Shown here in pieces: positions 51,972 to 60,464 of a DNA stretch of 64,000 nucleotides. The notes below the pieces were generated by a model. That model searched no databases. It was given only the letters and a program-made list of their open reading frames with translations, and was not told the origin of the DNA. Each line of letters opens with the position of its first letter. Position 1 is the first letter of the stretch. Source of the stretch: Parapedobacter koreensis (lineage in GTDB: Bacteria > Bacteroidota > Bacteroidia > Sphingobacteriales > Sphingobacteriaceae); the NCBI RefSeq assembly GCF_900109365.1, contig NZ_FNZR01000011.1:124001-188000 (forward strand). The letters run 5' to 3'. A program made the position numbers and the translations under genes.

Positions 51972-54197
51972 TCAAAACCGGTATTGCAGCATCAGCCGCG
52001 CGCTGAACGGGGTGCCGGGTGTGTAGTGGATTTCTTCTACGCTTTCGGCTTCTTCCCGCAGGCGGCTTTCGGTGAGGAATTGTGTTTCCTTCCACTTCGT
52101 ATTGAATGCATTGTCTACATTCACCCCGATGGAAACGTTTTTCAACTGGTAGTGCAGGGAAAAATCCGTGATAAAATAACCTGCGGCATGGACGGAGTTT
52201 TCTTCATTGGCAGGTCGATCGCCCAAAAGCCGTGTCCTGATGCTGCCGGACAACCCACGGTAGTTTTTGATGGATAGTCCGTTGACCAACGTCGTAACGG
52301 GGGCCAGTGGGATGTAATCCGCTCCTGATGGCTCGTCCATGGCCCGGGCATGTGTATAGGTAAAATCCGTATTCCAGAATAACCAGTCATTAAACTGATA
52401 CCGTAGTCCAAAGTCAACGCCTTTGCGCTGGGTCTTCCCACTGGGCTCCACCACGGCTTCGTCGCCCACATACACAAATTCCTGTTCCAGAAAGAGGTAC
52501 CACAACGCTGCATTGAGCATCAGCCGCGGTGCCGGTTTCCAGACCAGCCCCAGATCGGCATTGTATGAAGCAGGCAGGATATCTTGCCCCTGTTGCGCCA
52601 CCACCACGCGGGCATCGTTGCTATGGAACCCTTTGCCCAGCTTCAGGAAATAGCTGATCGACTGGTGCGGGGTATACAGGAAATTGACCTTCGGACTGAG
52701 GATAGCTTTGGTCTCCAGTTGGTTGTGGTAGGATTCGGTCAGCTTATCCACGTAGTTGAACTTGAAATAATCCAACCGTAAGCCGGTGTTGATGAGCCAG
52801 TTGCCCCATGAAAAATCAGCGGCTGCGTAGGAAAACAAGTTTGTTTGGTTAAGATCGCCCAAGCTTAGGTACTCAAGCACCGTTTGCCTATTTACCGTGT
52901 GGGAAAGTTCGACGTCCTTATCATTGTCATTGCGTAGGCCCATGCCCAGTTTAAGGTCGGCATACTTGTCAAACGTATATTGGTATTCCGATTGGAAGCC
53001 GGTGATTGTGCGGTTTTCCCGTTGCCGGATTTGGTCGCCATGCTCCGGGTCATTCAGGAAAAACGTGAAATTGGAGTACAGTTCAAAATCATATTTACTG
53101 AGGTATGCTGAATTTTTGATGCGGGAACGGTCGGATATCGTATGGTCATACTGCACATTGAAATTGCTCCTGCTGGTCTGGCCACCCTCCGTGGGGTCGA
53201 CAGCGCCGAAATGCGAGATGAGCCCACTCCGCACAGCCCTGTCCGGAATCTGGCCACTGGCGTCCCACTGGCTGGTAAAGTGGGATAGCGAGAGGGCCAC
53301 TTTATCCCTGGGCCCGGTCGTTGCGGTATATTTACCGAACAGGTTGATGCGGCTGAAATTTTGCGGGGCATCGAAATAGTTATCCGTAAGCATGTATTCG
53401 CCCGCGAAATAAGCAGACTGGCCTTCCCGATCCAACAGGTTGAACAGGCCAAGCGCTCTGGTGGTATTGAACTGCCCCAAGTCCAAAGCCACGGCGTTGT
53501 TGGCCAGCCGATCTTTGGTTTCAAACGCCACGTAACCGGCAGTAACAAAGTCTCCCTTGTCTGCAAAATAACTCCCTTTGTCAAAATCGATCCGCTCTAC
53601 GGTTTCGGGAATAACGAAATGCAGGTCGGCATATCCCTGCCCATGGGCGTGTGACACCATGTTCACGGGCATGCCATCTATCGTAATGCCTACGTCGGTA
53701 CCGTGATCCACATCAAAGCCACGCAGGAAAAGCTGTTCCGCTTTTCCGCCTCCGGCGTGCTGGCCAATGAAAAGACCTGGCACTTTTCGGAGCAAATCCT
53801 GTGACGTGGCCACGGGCTGGATTTCGAGATCTACGGCCGCAAAGGTGTTCAAGTGTTTCAGGTTTTCGGTGATGACCACTTCATCAAGCCGGAGTACTTT
53901 ATGCCCGAGTACAATCGTGATGGAATCCGTGGATCCCACCTGCATGGCTACGGTGTGGTAATACCGATGCGATACCGTTAGGCTGTCGCCCACAACTGCT
54001 TTTTCGAGGAAAAACACACCCTGCGCATCACTGTGCGCATGGGCCTTGCTATCCATATTGAAGACATAGGCTCCTTCTACCGGATTCCGGTCTTCATCCA
54101 CCACCCTGCCCCGGAGGGACTGGGCGGTTGCGGAAAGCCCGCAGAGGGTACCAATCGCCGCCAGGGCGGTAACGCATAGGGTATTTATCATTATCAA
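51972..54197 (-). CDS. TonB-dependent receptor, likely for nickel
   Basis: This 741-aa protein has a signal peptide, then a carboxypeptidase-regulatory-like domain ('SLRGRVVDEDRNPVEGAYVF'), a plug ('LDEVVITENLKHLN', 'VPGLFIGQHAGGGKAEQLFL' and 'DGMPVNMVSHAHGQGYADLH'), and a 22-strand-type barrel ending 'FSARLMLQYRF'. It is full length for the family. Its start overlaps the stop of the nickel permease-like gene by 4 bp, and it is the last gene of a hypA-B-C-E-permease unit. This context points to outer-membrane uptake of a nickel complex for hydrogenase. The plug and early barrel contain His residues ('HGTDVG', 'HAHGQGYADLH'), as expected for a metal-related ligand, but the substrate is inferred. 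Confidence 0.9.
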   Translation of the reverse strand: MIMINTLCVTALAAIGTLCGLSATAQSLRGRVVDEDRNPVEGAYVFNMDSKAHAHSDAQGVFFLEKAVVGDSLTVSHRYYHTVAMQVGSTDSITIVLGHKVLRLDEVVITENLKHLNTFAAVDLEIQPVATSQDLLRKVPGLFIGQHAGGGKAEQLFLRGFDVDHGTDVGITIDGMPVNMVSHAHGQGYADLHFVIPETVERIDFDKGSYFADKGDFVTAGYVAFETKDRLANNAVALDLGQFNTTRALGLFNLLDREGQSAYFAGEYMLTDNYFDAPQNFSRINLFGKYTATTGPRDKVALSLSHFTSQWDASGQIPDRAVRSGLISHFGAVDPTEGGQTSRSNFNVQYDHTISDRSRIKNSAYLSKYDFELYSNFTFFLNDPEHGDQIRQRENRTITGFQSEYQYTFDKYADLKLGMGLRNDNDKDVELSHTVNRQTVLEYLSLGDLNQTNLFSYAAADFSWGNWLINTGLRLDYFKFNYVDKLTESYHNQLETKAILSPKVNFLYTPHQSISYFLKLGKGFHSNDARVVVAQQGQDILPASYNADLGLVWKPAPRLMLNAALWYLFLEQEFVYVGDEAVVEPSGKTQRKGVDFGLRYQFNDWLFWNTDFTYTHARAMDEPSGADYIPLAPVTTLVNGLSIKNYRGLSGSIRTRLLGDRPANEENSVHAAGYFITDFSLHYQLKNVSIGVNVDNAFNTKWKETQFLTESRLREEAESVEEIHYTPGTPFSARLMLQYRF

Positions 54198-54883
54198 AAT
54201 GCGACTGAGCTGAGGTTTTCGTAGCTAATCCATGTGCCATAGCCAATGCACAACAGGGCTGAAACCCACGCCAAAGAAACGGTTATTTGCTGGGAAAGCA
54301 AAGCCTTTTGTGTAAAGGGAAGATGCAGCAAGCCGGTGGCGATGGCCATCCCGAAAACGGTGCCCATGCCGAAAAGTGCCAGGTAGGCCAGTCCCAGCCA
54401 GGGGTTGATGTAAAGTGCCGCCGCGGCCACCACCAGTTCGCCGCTCCCTGCCAATCCGTGTACCATCCCTACGCCGTATGCAAGGCGCTTGTGGCTGGCA
54501 TTGGTACGGTCGTTGATATGCATATGCAACTGGTGTTGAAGCCGATGCGGCAATTCGCCGATGCGGTGGGTATGCGTATGGCTATGCACAACCACGCGGT
54601 TGTTGCTGAAAAATTTATAAATCCGGTAGCCCCCCAAGCCAATCAGCATGAAGCCCACAGCTGCCTCAAAATAGCTGAAATTGCTTTCCGGGATCGCCAC
54701 TTTAAGCGTGATCATCAAGATGCCTACCAAGATAATGGTACTGGTGTGGCCCATGCCCCAATATACCCCTTCGCGTATGGCGTGTGTCCATTTTGAGCGT
54801 TTAGTCACGATACTGCTCATCGCCAGCAAATGGTCTGCCTCAAAGGCATGCATGGTTCCTAGTAAAAGTGCTGAAATCATCAT
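54194..54883 (-). CDS. Nickel permease-like protein (UreH/NiCoT-type)
   Basis: This 229-aa membrane protein has about six helices. The first helix carries 'GTMHAFEADHLLAMSS', matching the His/Asp metal motif (HxxxxDH type) of nickel/cobalt permeases and UreH-like proteins. A later helix has 'GMVHGLAGSGELVVA'. A loop between helices 3 and 4 is His-rich ('VVHSHTHTHRIGELPHRLQH'). It lies 21 bp after hypE and overlaps the TonB receptor gene. Its likely job is moving Ni(II) across the inner membrane for the hydrogenase; cobalt cannot be excluded. Confidence 0.85.
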   Translation of the reverse strand: MMISALLLGTMHAFEADHLLAMSSIVTKRSKWTHAIREGVYWGMGHTSTIILVGILMITLKVAIPESNFSYFEAAVGFMLIGLGGYRIYKFFSNNRVVVHSHTHTHRIGELPHRLQHQLHMHINDRTNASHKRLAYGVGMVHGLAGSGELVVAAAALYINPWLGLAYLALFGMGTVFGMAIATGLLHLPFTQKALLSQQITVSLAWVSALLCIGYGTWISYENLSSVAF

Positions 54884-54904
54884 GTTAAGATTAAAAATAG
54901 TGCA

Positions 54905-55924
54905 TCAACAAATTCTTGGCAGTTGCTCCCCCACAAGGGGATGTACCACATGCCTGCCCCCAAAGGCGCTTGCGGAAATAATCTTCCCGGGATGATCGGT
55001 CGTGATCGTACCGATGTGGGCCGCCGCGGGATCTTCGATACGTAAGGTTTCCAGTACGGCCTCCCGGATGGAATCCGGCACCACGCAGATAAATACGCCT
55101 TCATTGGCCACATATACCGGATCAAGCCCCAGCAGTTCGCAAGCATTGCGCACGTCCGATAGCACCGGAAGCCGCTCTTCTACCAGATCTATCCCAAAGC
55201 AGCCCGCAGTGGCGATTTCATGAAGGATGGAGGCCAATCCACCCCGCGTAGCGTCCCGCAGAAAGCGGATGCCACCGCCGAAACGCTCCATCAGTGTCAA
55301 TACGGTATGGTTGAGCGGGGCGGTATCGCTGACGATGTCGCTTCCGAACTGGAGGCCTTCGCGTTCGGACATGATGGCCATGCCGTGTGTGGCGATGCTG
55401 GCGTTGACCAGCACTGCGTCGCCCTCCCGGATATTGTCGATGCCGATGGCCGCCCGTGCATGCAGGGTGCCGATGCCGGAGGTATTGATGTAAATGCCGT
55501 CGCCTTTGCCATGTTCCACAACCTTGGTATCGCCGGTGACCACCTGCACGCCCGCATGCGACGCTGCCATGCGAATGGATTTGACGATATCGACAAACCG
55601 CTGCATGGCAAAGCCCTCTTCAATAATAAAGGCCAACGACAGGTACCGGGGAACTGCCCCGCACATGGCGAGGTCATTCACCGTGCCATTCACTGCCAAA
55701 TCGCCAATGTTGCCGCCCTTAAAGAACAGCGGCGAGACGACGTAGCTATCGGTCGAAAAAGCCAGCCTACCCTCCAGATCCAAGAAGGCCCCATCATGGC
55801 GCACATTCAGGATGTCATTGCGCAGGTAATGGAACACCACGTCGTCAAGCAATTTGTTCATCTGCTCGCCGCCGCCGCCATATTGCAGGTCGATAATGCC
55901 GGAAGTTTGATTATTCGTCTGCAT
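54905..55924 (-). CDS. hypE: Hydrogenase maturation protein HypE
   Basis: This 339-aa protein is full length and ends in the essential motif 'LPRIC' (Cys339), whose thiol is carbamoylated by HypF and dehydrated to thiocyanate, the source of the active-site cyanide. The N-terminal half shows the AIR-synthase-like ATP fold: 'DGAFLDLEGRLAFSTDSYVV', 'GNIGDLAVNGTVNDLAMCGA' and 'VVTGDTKVVEHGKGDGIYI'. 'FLRDATRGGLASILHEIA' is also conserved. It overlaps hypC by 14 bp. hypD, often found between hypC and hypE, is absent here. Confidence 0.97.
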   Translation of the reverse strand: MQTNNQTSGIIDLQYGGGGEQMNKLLDDVVFHYLRNDILNVRHDGAFLDLEGRLAFSTDSYVVSPLFFKGGNIGDLAVNGTVNDLAMCGAVPRYLSLAFIIEEGFAMQRFVDIVKSIRMAASHAGVQVVTGDTKVVEHGKGDGIYINTSGIGTLHARAAIGIDNIREGDAVLVNASIATHGMAIMSEREGLQFGSDIVSDTAPLNHTVLTLMERFGGGIRFLRDATRGGLASILHEIATAGCFGIDLVEERLPVLSDVRNACELLGLDPVYVANEGVFICVVPDSIREAVLETLRIEDPAAAHIGTITTDHPGKIISASAFGGRHVVHPLVGEQLPRIC

Positions 55925-56171
55925 CGCTTTCCAGGTTGAGATCCTCGCCCATTAGCCTGAGGGCATCCATGGTCCTCGCCGCCTCCTCGGCATTGATGAT
56001 ACTGATGGCCGCCCCGACGTGCACCAGCACATAATCACCCACCCGGGCGTCCGGCACGAGGGCAAGGTTGACATCTTTCGTGATGCCCTCGAAGGACACA
56101 CGGCCAATGCGGAATACATCATCTAACTGGGAGGTAATCGCGGCCAGTTTACCGGGTATTGCCAAACACAT
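55911..56171 (-). CDS. hypC: Hydrogenase maturation chaperone HypC
   Basis: This 86-aa protein starts with the invariant 'MCLAIPGKL' (Cys2, used to carry the Fe(CN)2CO unit with HypD and to bind the large-subunit precursor). 'DARVGDYVLVHVGAAISII' and 'EEAARTMDALRLM' complete the family pattern. It is 2 bp after hypB and overlaps hypE. Confidence 0.97.
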   Translation of the reverse strand: MCLAIPGKLAAITSQLDDVFRIGRVSFEGITKDVNLALVPDARVGDYVLVHVGAAISIINAEEAARTMDALRLMGEDLNLESDADE

Positions 56172-56173
56172 GG

Positions 56174-56983
56174 TTATACTTGTTTTAATGCATCTTTCAA
56201 ATAATTGTACCAGGCTTCCAGCCCTTCACCCGTTGTAGCCGAAACCTCAAAAAACCGGATGTAGGGATTTACCTTCCGCGCATTCGCCTTCAGTTGCTCC
56301 ATATCAAACTGGAGATGGGGCAAGAGATCGATCTTATTGATGAGGCAAAGCTGCGCGCTGTGGAACATATCGGGGTATTTCAGGGGCTTGTCTTCCCCTT
56401 CCGTCACCGAGATGATGACGGCGCGCTTGGACTCCCCGAGGTCAAACATAGCCGGACACACCAGGTTGCCCACATTTTCAATCATCAACAATGAATGAGG
56501 TTGGAGGTGGAGTTGCTTGATGGCAGCAGCGACCATCTCACTATCGAGGTGGCATCCCTTACCCGTATTGATTTGGATGGCGGGCACGCCCAGGCGGTGG
56601 ATCCGCTCGGCATCGTTGGTGGTCTGTTGGTCACCCTCGATAACCTGGAAGGTGAGTATACCCTGCAAATCGGCAATGGTACGCTCCAATAACGATGTCT
56701 TCCCGGATCCGGGTGAGCTGACCAGGTTGATGGCAAATACGTCCAGTGCTTCCAGGTAACCCCGGTTGCGCTCGGCCATCCGGTTGTTTTGTTGTAGGAT
56801 ATCCGCTTCCAGCGCGACTTCCTGGCTGGCCAATGGTGGGTGATGATGACCGTGGTGGTGGTCATGATTGTGGTCATGGTGATGGTGGTGGCCATCGCCG
56901 TGGTGGTGATGCTTTTCCGCTTCGCCCATGACCGAAATTTGTACGCCGCCCTCCGTGGAGCTGCAACCGCAAGTGACACACAT
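56174..56983 (-). CDS. hypB: Hydrogenase nickel-incorporation GTPase HypB
   Basis: This 269-aa protein has an N-terminal 'MCVTCGC' metal site (Cys2, Cys5, Cys7), a His-rich stretch at residues 25-48 likely to store nickel, and the GTPase domain with P-loop 'SSPGSGKTSLLE', 'VIEGDQQTTNDAERI', 'IENVGNLVCPAMFDLGE' and 'INKIDLLPHL'. It hands nickel to the large subunit with HypA. Storage plus high-affinity N-terminal sites and the adjacent permease suggest adaptation to scarce nickel. Confidence 0.97.
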   Translation of the reverse strand: MCVTCGCSSTEGGVQISVMGEAEKHHHHGDGHHHHHDHNHDHHHGHHHPPLASQEVALEADILQQNNRMAERNRGYLEALDVFAINLVSSPGSGKTSLLERTIADLQGILTFQVIEGDQQTTNDAERIHRLGVPAIQINTGKGCHLDSEMVAAAIKQLHLQPHSLLMIENVGNLVCPAMFDLGESKRAVIISVTEGEDKPLKYPDMFHSAQLCLINKIDLLPHLQFDMEQLKANARKVNPYIRFFEVSATTGEGLEAWYNYLKDALKQV

Positions 56984-56994
56984 AGTTGTTCGTT

Positions 56995-57336
56995 TTAAGT
57001 GATAACCAATTTTTTTATCTTTAATTCCTTACCGCTCACGATGCGCTTAAACGGGCTGCCACAATACGGGCAGGCATCATAATGCTGCGCTATCGCAAAG
57101 GCTTGTTCGCATTCCAGGCACTCGGCTTTGCCTCCGGGCGTGGATACCGTGAGCCGCGCGTGCTCCAACACCGTGCCGTTGACACAGGGCTGCCACACAA
57201 ACCGCAGCGCACCGAGCTCCACGCCCGAAAGCTTGCCTACCTCCAGGTAGATGTCCGTCACACTTGCGCCCTGCACTTCTTCCACGGCCGACGTTGCGGT
57301 CTTCACGATGGACAAGGCAATGGATAGTTCATGCAT
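56995..57336 (-). CDS. hypA: Hydrogenase nickel-incorporation protein HypA
   Basis: I choose the ATG at 57336 (113 aa) because it gives the invariant 'MHELSIA' N-terminus, where His2 binds nickel; the longer frame to 57399 would bury it. The zinc site is Cys73, Cys76, Cys89 and Cys92 ('CLEC' and 'CPYC'). It is the first gene of the minus-strand maturation unit and divergent from the hydrogenase structural genes. Confidence 0.96.
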   Translation of the reverse strand: MHELSIALSIVKTATSAVEEVQGASVTDIYLEVGKLSGVELGALRFVWQPCVNGTVLEHARLTVSTPGGKAECLECEQAFAIAQHYDACPYCGSPFKRIVSGKELKIKKLVIT

Positions 57337-57517
57337 GGCTAAACCTTTCTTTGGACAAAACTGTGGAAATGGCCAAAAAGATAACCTGACGCAAATCATA
57401 AAATACGTTGACAGTCATCAACCGTGACGAAGCTACCCCGCGCTACCTTTACCCAACAGATTCACACCTATCAGCGGCAACTACTAACTGGATTGACAAC
57501 AATTAACTACGTTTGAC
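57337..57517. promoter_or_regulatory. Divergent promoter region between hypA and the hydrogenase operon
   Basis: This 181-bp gap must hold start signals for both units. Candidate -7 boxes are TATCTTTT on the minus strand (57376-57383) and TACCTTTA on the plus strand (57444-57451), but neither has a well-placed TTG. TACGTTTG (57508-57515) also fits on the plus strand but lies too close to the ATG. No operator could be named. Confidence 0.45.
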
Positions 57518-58693
57518 ATGCTAACGACACAAGAAACCAATGACACCTGCTTTGATAGTGATTTCGCAAAAGGCGATGAAAACGCAGGTGAAACCTATTA
57601 TGAAAGCATCAGGCGCGGCGGGTATTCGCGGCGCGATTTTCTGAAGTTTGCCACGTTCATGACGGCCTTCATGGGATTGGAAAACACGGCCATTGGAAGG
57701 GTGGCCCGTGCGCTGGAGACGACTCCCCGGCTGCCCATCATCTGGGAGCACTTTCAGGAATGCACGTGCTGCAGCGAATCGTTTATCCGATCGGACCACC
57801 CCATTGTGGCAGATATTATCCTGGATAAAGTATCACTGGACTACACGCTCACATTGATGGCGGCTTCGGGCCACCAGGCGGAGGCTGCCAAGCATGCAAC
57901 CATGGAAAAACATTGGGGCAATTACATCCTTTGCGTGGAAGGCTCGGTGCCGTTGGGCGATAATGGCAATTATTGCTGCATCGGTGGCCGCAGTGCCATC
58001 GATATCCTAAAGGAATCGGCCGCGGGTGCCAAGGCAATCATCGCGTGGGGCAGCTGTGCCACCACGGGTTGCGTGCAGGCGGCAAAACCCAACCCCACCA
58101 ACGCCGTGCCCATCCACAAGGTCATCACGGACAAAACAATCGTCAACGTACCGGGATGCCCACCTATCGGGGAAGTCATGGCGGGTGTCATTGTGCACCT
58201 TGTATCGATGGGGCGTCTTCCGCAGCTCGACAATGCCGGGCGTCCCAAGGCCTTCTACTCCAAACGGGTACATGACAGTTGCTACCGCAGGCCGTACTTC
58301 GATGCAGGTTTGTTTGCCGAGAAATTCGACGACGAAAATGCCAAAAAGGGCTATTGCCTGTATAAACTGGGCTGCAAGGGGCCAAGCACGTACAATGCCT
58401 GCGGCAACATGCGGTGGAATGGTGGCGTGAGCTTTCCCATCCAATCGGGCCATGGTTGCATCGGTTGCAGTGCCAATGACTTCTGGGATGCGGGCAGCTT
58501 CTACACACGCGACCAAAGCATACAGGCCCCGGGTGGCATCGAAGCCACGGCCGATACCATCGGTAAGGTAGCGCTGGGCGCCGTGGCCGGAGGCATCGCA
58601 GCCCACGTCGTCGCGGCCAATATCACCAAGAAAAAGGAACTGAAGGCCATGAAGGAAAACGGCATTGACATCGAGAAAGAACTGGAAGACTAA
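57518..58693 (+). CDS. hyaA: [NiFe]-hydrogenase small subunit, oxygen-tolerant type
   Basis: This 391-aa precursor has a twin-arginine signal ('YSRRDFLKFATFM', residues 37-49) for Tat export of the folded dimer. The mature part carries the three Fe-S clusters of group 1 enzymes. Around the proximal cluster it has Cys82, Cys84, Cys85, Cys180, Cys185 and Cys214 ('ECTCCSES', 'WGSCATTGC', 'VPGCPP'). Relative spacing is that of E. coli Hyd-1 Cys17, 19, 20, 115, 120 and 149, so both extra cysteines of the [4Fe-3S] cluster are present. A C-terminal helix ('VALGAVAGGIAAHVVAANI') anchors it to the membrane beside cytochrome b. It passes electrons from H2 to the cytochrome. Confidence 0.97.
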   Translation: MLTTQETNDTCFDSDFAKGDENAGETYYESIRRGGYSRRDFLKFATFMTAFMGLENTAIGRVARALETTPRLPIIWEHFQECTCCSESFIRSDHPIVADIILDKVSLDYTLTLMAASGHQAEAAKHATMEKHWGNYILCVEGSVPLGDNGNYCCIGGRSAIDILKESAAGAKAIIAWGSCATTGCVQAAKPNPTNAVPIHKVITDKTIVNVPGCPPIGEVMAGVIVHLVSMGRLPQLDNAGRPKAFYSKRVHDSCYRRPYFDAGLFAEKFDDENAKKGYCLYKLGCKGPSTYNACGNMRWNGGVSFPIQSGHGCIGCSANDFWDAGSFYTRDQSIQAPGGIEATADTIGKVALGAVAGGIAAHVVAANITKKKELKAMKENGIDIEKELED

Positions 58694-58727
58694 CTAAACG
58701 AATAACGTAACATAAACAAACCTGATC

Positions 58728-60464
58728 ATGGCAGAACGGATTGTAGTGGATCCCATCACACGGATCGAAGGGCATTTGCGCGCTGAAGTGGAAATCAGCG
58801 ACGGCACCATCAAAGAGGCTTTCCTCTCTTCCACAATGGTAAGGGGCCTCGAAAACATCGTAAAGGGCAGGAACCCCAAAGACGTATGGGCATTCGTGCA
58901 GCGCACCTGCGGTGTATGCACGGCCTCGCACGCCATCACGTCCATCCGGGCGGTGGAGGATGCCCTGGACATTACCATACCGCCCAACGCAGAGCTGGTA
59001 CGCAACCTGATGCTGGGTTCCCTGTACCTGCATGACCATGTGGTACACTTCTACCACCTGCATGCGTTTGACTGGGTAGATGTGGTCAATGGCTTATCTG
59101 CCGACCCGGTGAAGACGTCCCAACTGGCACAGTCCATCTCCCACTGGCCCAAAAGCTCACCGGGATACTTCTCGGATTTGCAACGCAGGCTGAAGAAGTT
59201 TGTCGACAGTGGCCAGTTGGGCATCTTCGCCAACGGTTATTGGGGCCATCCGGCGATGAAACTACCGCCGGAGGCCAATCTGATGGCTACCGCCCATTAC
59301 CTGGAGGCGCTGGAGTGGCAGAAGGAAATCGTGAAGATACATGCCATCTTCGGTGGGAAGAACCCCCACCCCAATTTTCTCGTGGGCGGCATGGCCTGCG
59401 CCATCAACATGGATGATGCCAGCGGACTGAATGCCGAGCGGCTGGCCTTCGTGAAGCAGTTGCTCGTGCAGGGTAAGGAATTTGTGGAGCAGGTATACAT
59501 CCCCGATGTATTGGCCATCGCTGGCTTCTATAAGGATTGGGCACACATCGGCGGTTTCCACAATTTCATGGCGTTCGGCGACTACCCAATGATGGGGTAC
59601 CACAATCCCGATCGCCTGAATACCTTCAAGATGCCCCCCGGGGTTATCCTCAACCGGGATCTTTCGCGTGTGCATGACCTGGATTTCACCCATGTGGATA
59701 CGGTGGCGGAATATGTGAATAATTCGTGGTACGACTACACGGGCGACGGCAATGCAGGCAGGCAGCCTTGGGAAGGCGAAACGCTCATCAACTATACCGG
59801 TCCGAAGCCGCCGTATGATTACCTCGATGTCTCACAGAAATACAGCTTCATCAAGACACCACGGTGGAAAGGACAACCCATGGAGGTAGGCCCGCTATCG
59901 CGGGTGCTCATGGGCTATGCGTTGGGCAAGCCGGAATTCAAGGAAGTGGTCGATAAAGCATTGGCCCACCTAAATCTGCCCCTGACGGCGCTGTTTTCCA
60001 CGTTGGGCCGCACGGCCGCGCGTGCGCTGGAAACGCAATTGGTGGCCGACTGGAACCTGGAGTTTTACGACAAGCTGATGGACAATATACGCGATGGGGA
60101 TACCCGCATGGCCAACATGGAAAAATGGAGCCCCACCACGTGGCCAGCGGAGGCCAAGGGAGTGGGCATGCTGGAAGCGCCCCGCGGAGGCCTGAGCCAC
60201 TGGATTGTCATCAAGGACAAAAAGGTGGCCAACTACCAGCAGGTGGTGCCGTCTACGTGGAACGCATCGCCCCGTGATCCGAAAGGTGAACGGTCGCCCT
60301 ATGAAAGTACGTTGCTGGGGACGCCCGTGGCCGATCCGGAGCTGCCCCTGGAAATCATCCGTACCATCCACTCGTTTGACCCGTGTATCGCCTGTGCGGT
60401 TCACCTGTATGATGAAAGTGGAAGTATTATCAAGGAAATCAACGATATATCGGTGTGTTTATGA
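58728..60464 (+). CDS. hyaB: [NiFe]-hydrogenase large subunit
   Basis: This 578-aa catalytic subunit has the N-terminal nickel ligands in 'RTCGVC' (Cys61, Cys64), the motif 'DPITRIEGHLR' and the C-terminal ligands in 'DPCIACAVH' (Cys553, Cys556). Maturation should cut after His559 and remove 19 residues once nickel is in place, the task of the protease at 61266-61748. The length is normal for group 1 membrane-bound uptake enzymes. Its stop overlaps the cytochrome b start (ATGA). Confidence 0.98.
   Translation: MAERIVVDPITRIEGHLRAEVEISDGTIKEAFLSSTMVRGLENIVKGRNPKDVWAFVQRTCGVCTASHAITSIRAVEDALDITIPPNAELVRNLMLGSLYLHDHVVHFYHLHAFDWVDVVNGLSADPVKTSQLAQSISHWPKSSPGYFSDLQRRLKKFVDSGQLGIFANGYWGHPAMKLPPEANLMATAHYLEALEWQKEIVKIHAIFGGKNPHPNFLVGGMACAINMDDASGLNAERLAFVKQLLVQGKEFVEQVYIPDVLAIAGFYKDWAHIGGFHNFMAFGDYPMMGYHNPDRLNTFKMPPGVILNRDLSRVHDLDFTHVDTVAEYVNNSWYDYTGDGNAGRQPWEGETLINYTGPKPPYDYLDVSQKYSFIKTPRWKGQPMEVGPLSRVLMGYALGKPEFKEVVDKALAHLNLPLTALFSTLGRTAARALETQLVADWNLEFYDKLMDNIRDGDTRMANMEKWSPTTWPAEAKGVGMLEAPRGGLSHWIVIKDKKVANYQQVVPSTWNASPRDPKGERSPYESTLLGTPVADPELPLEIIRTIHSFDPCIACAVHLYDESGSIIKEINDISVCL

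Noticed and set aside
58007-58606. 199-aa minus-strand frame inside the hydrogenase small subunit
   Set aside because: It is an antisense shadow of a fully recognised [NiFe]-hydrogenase gene.
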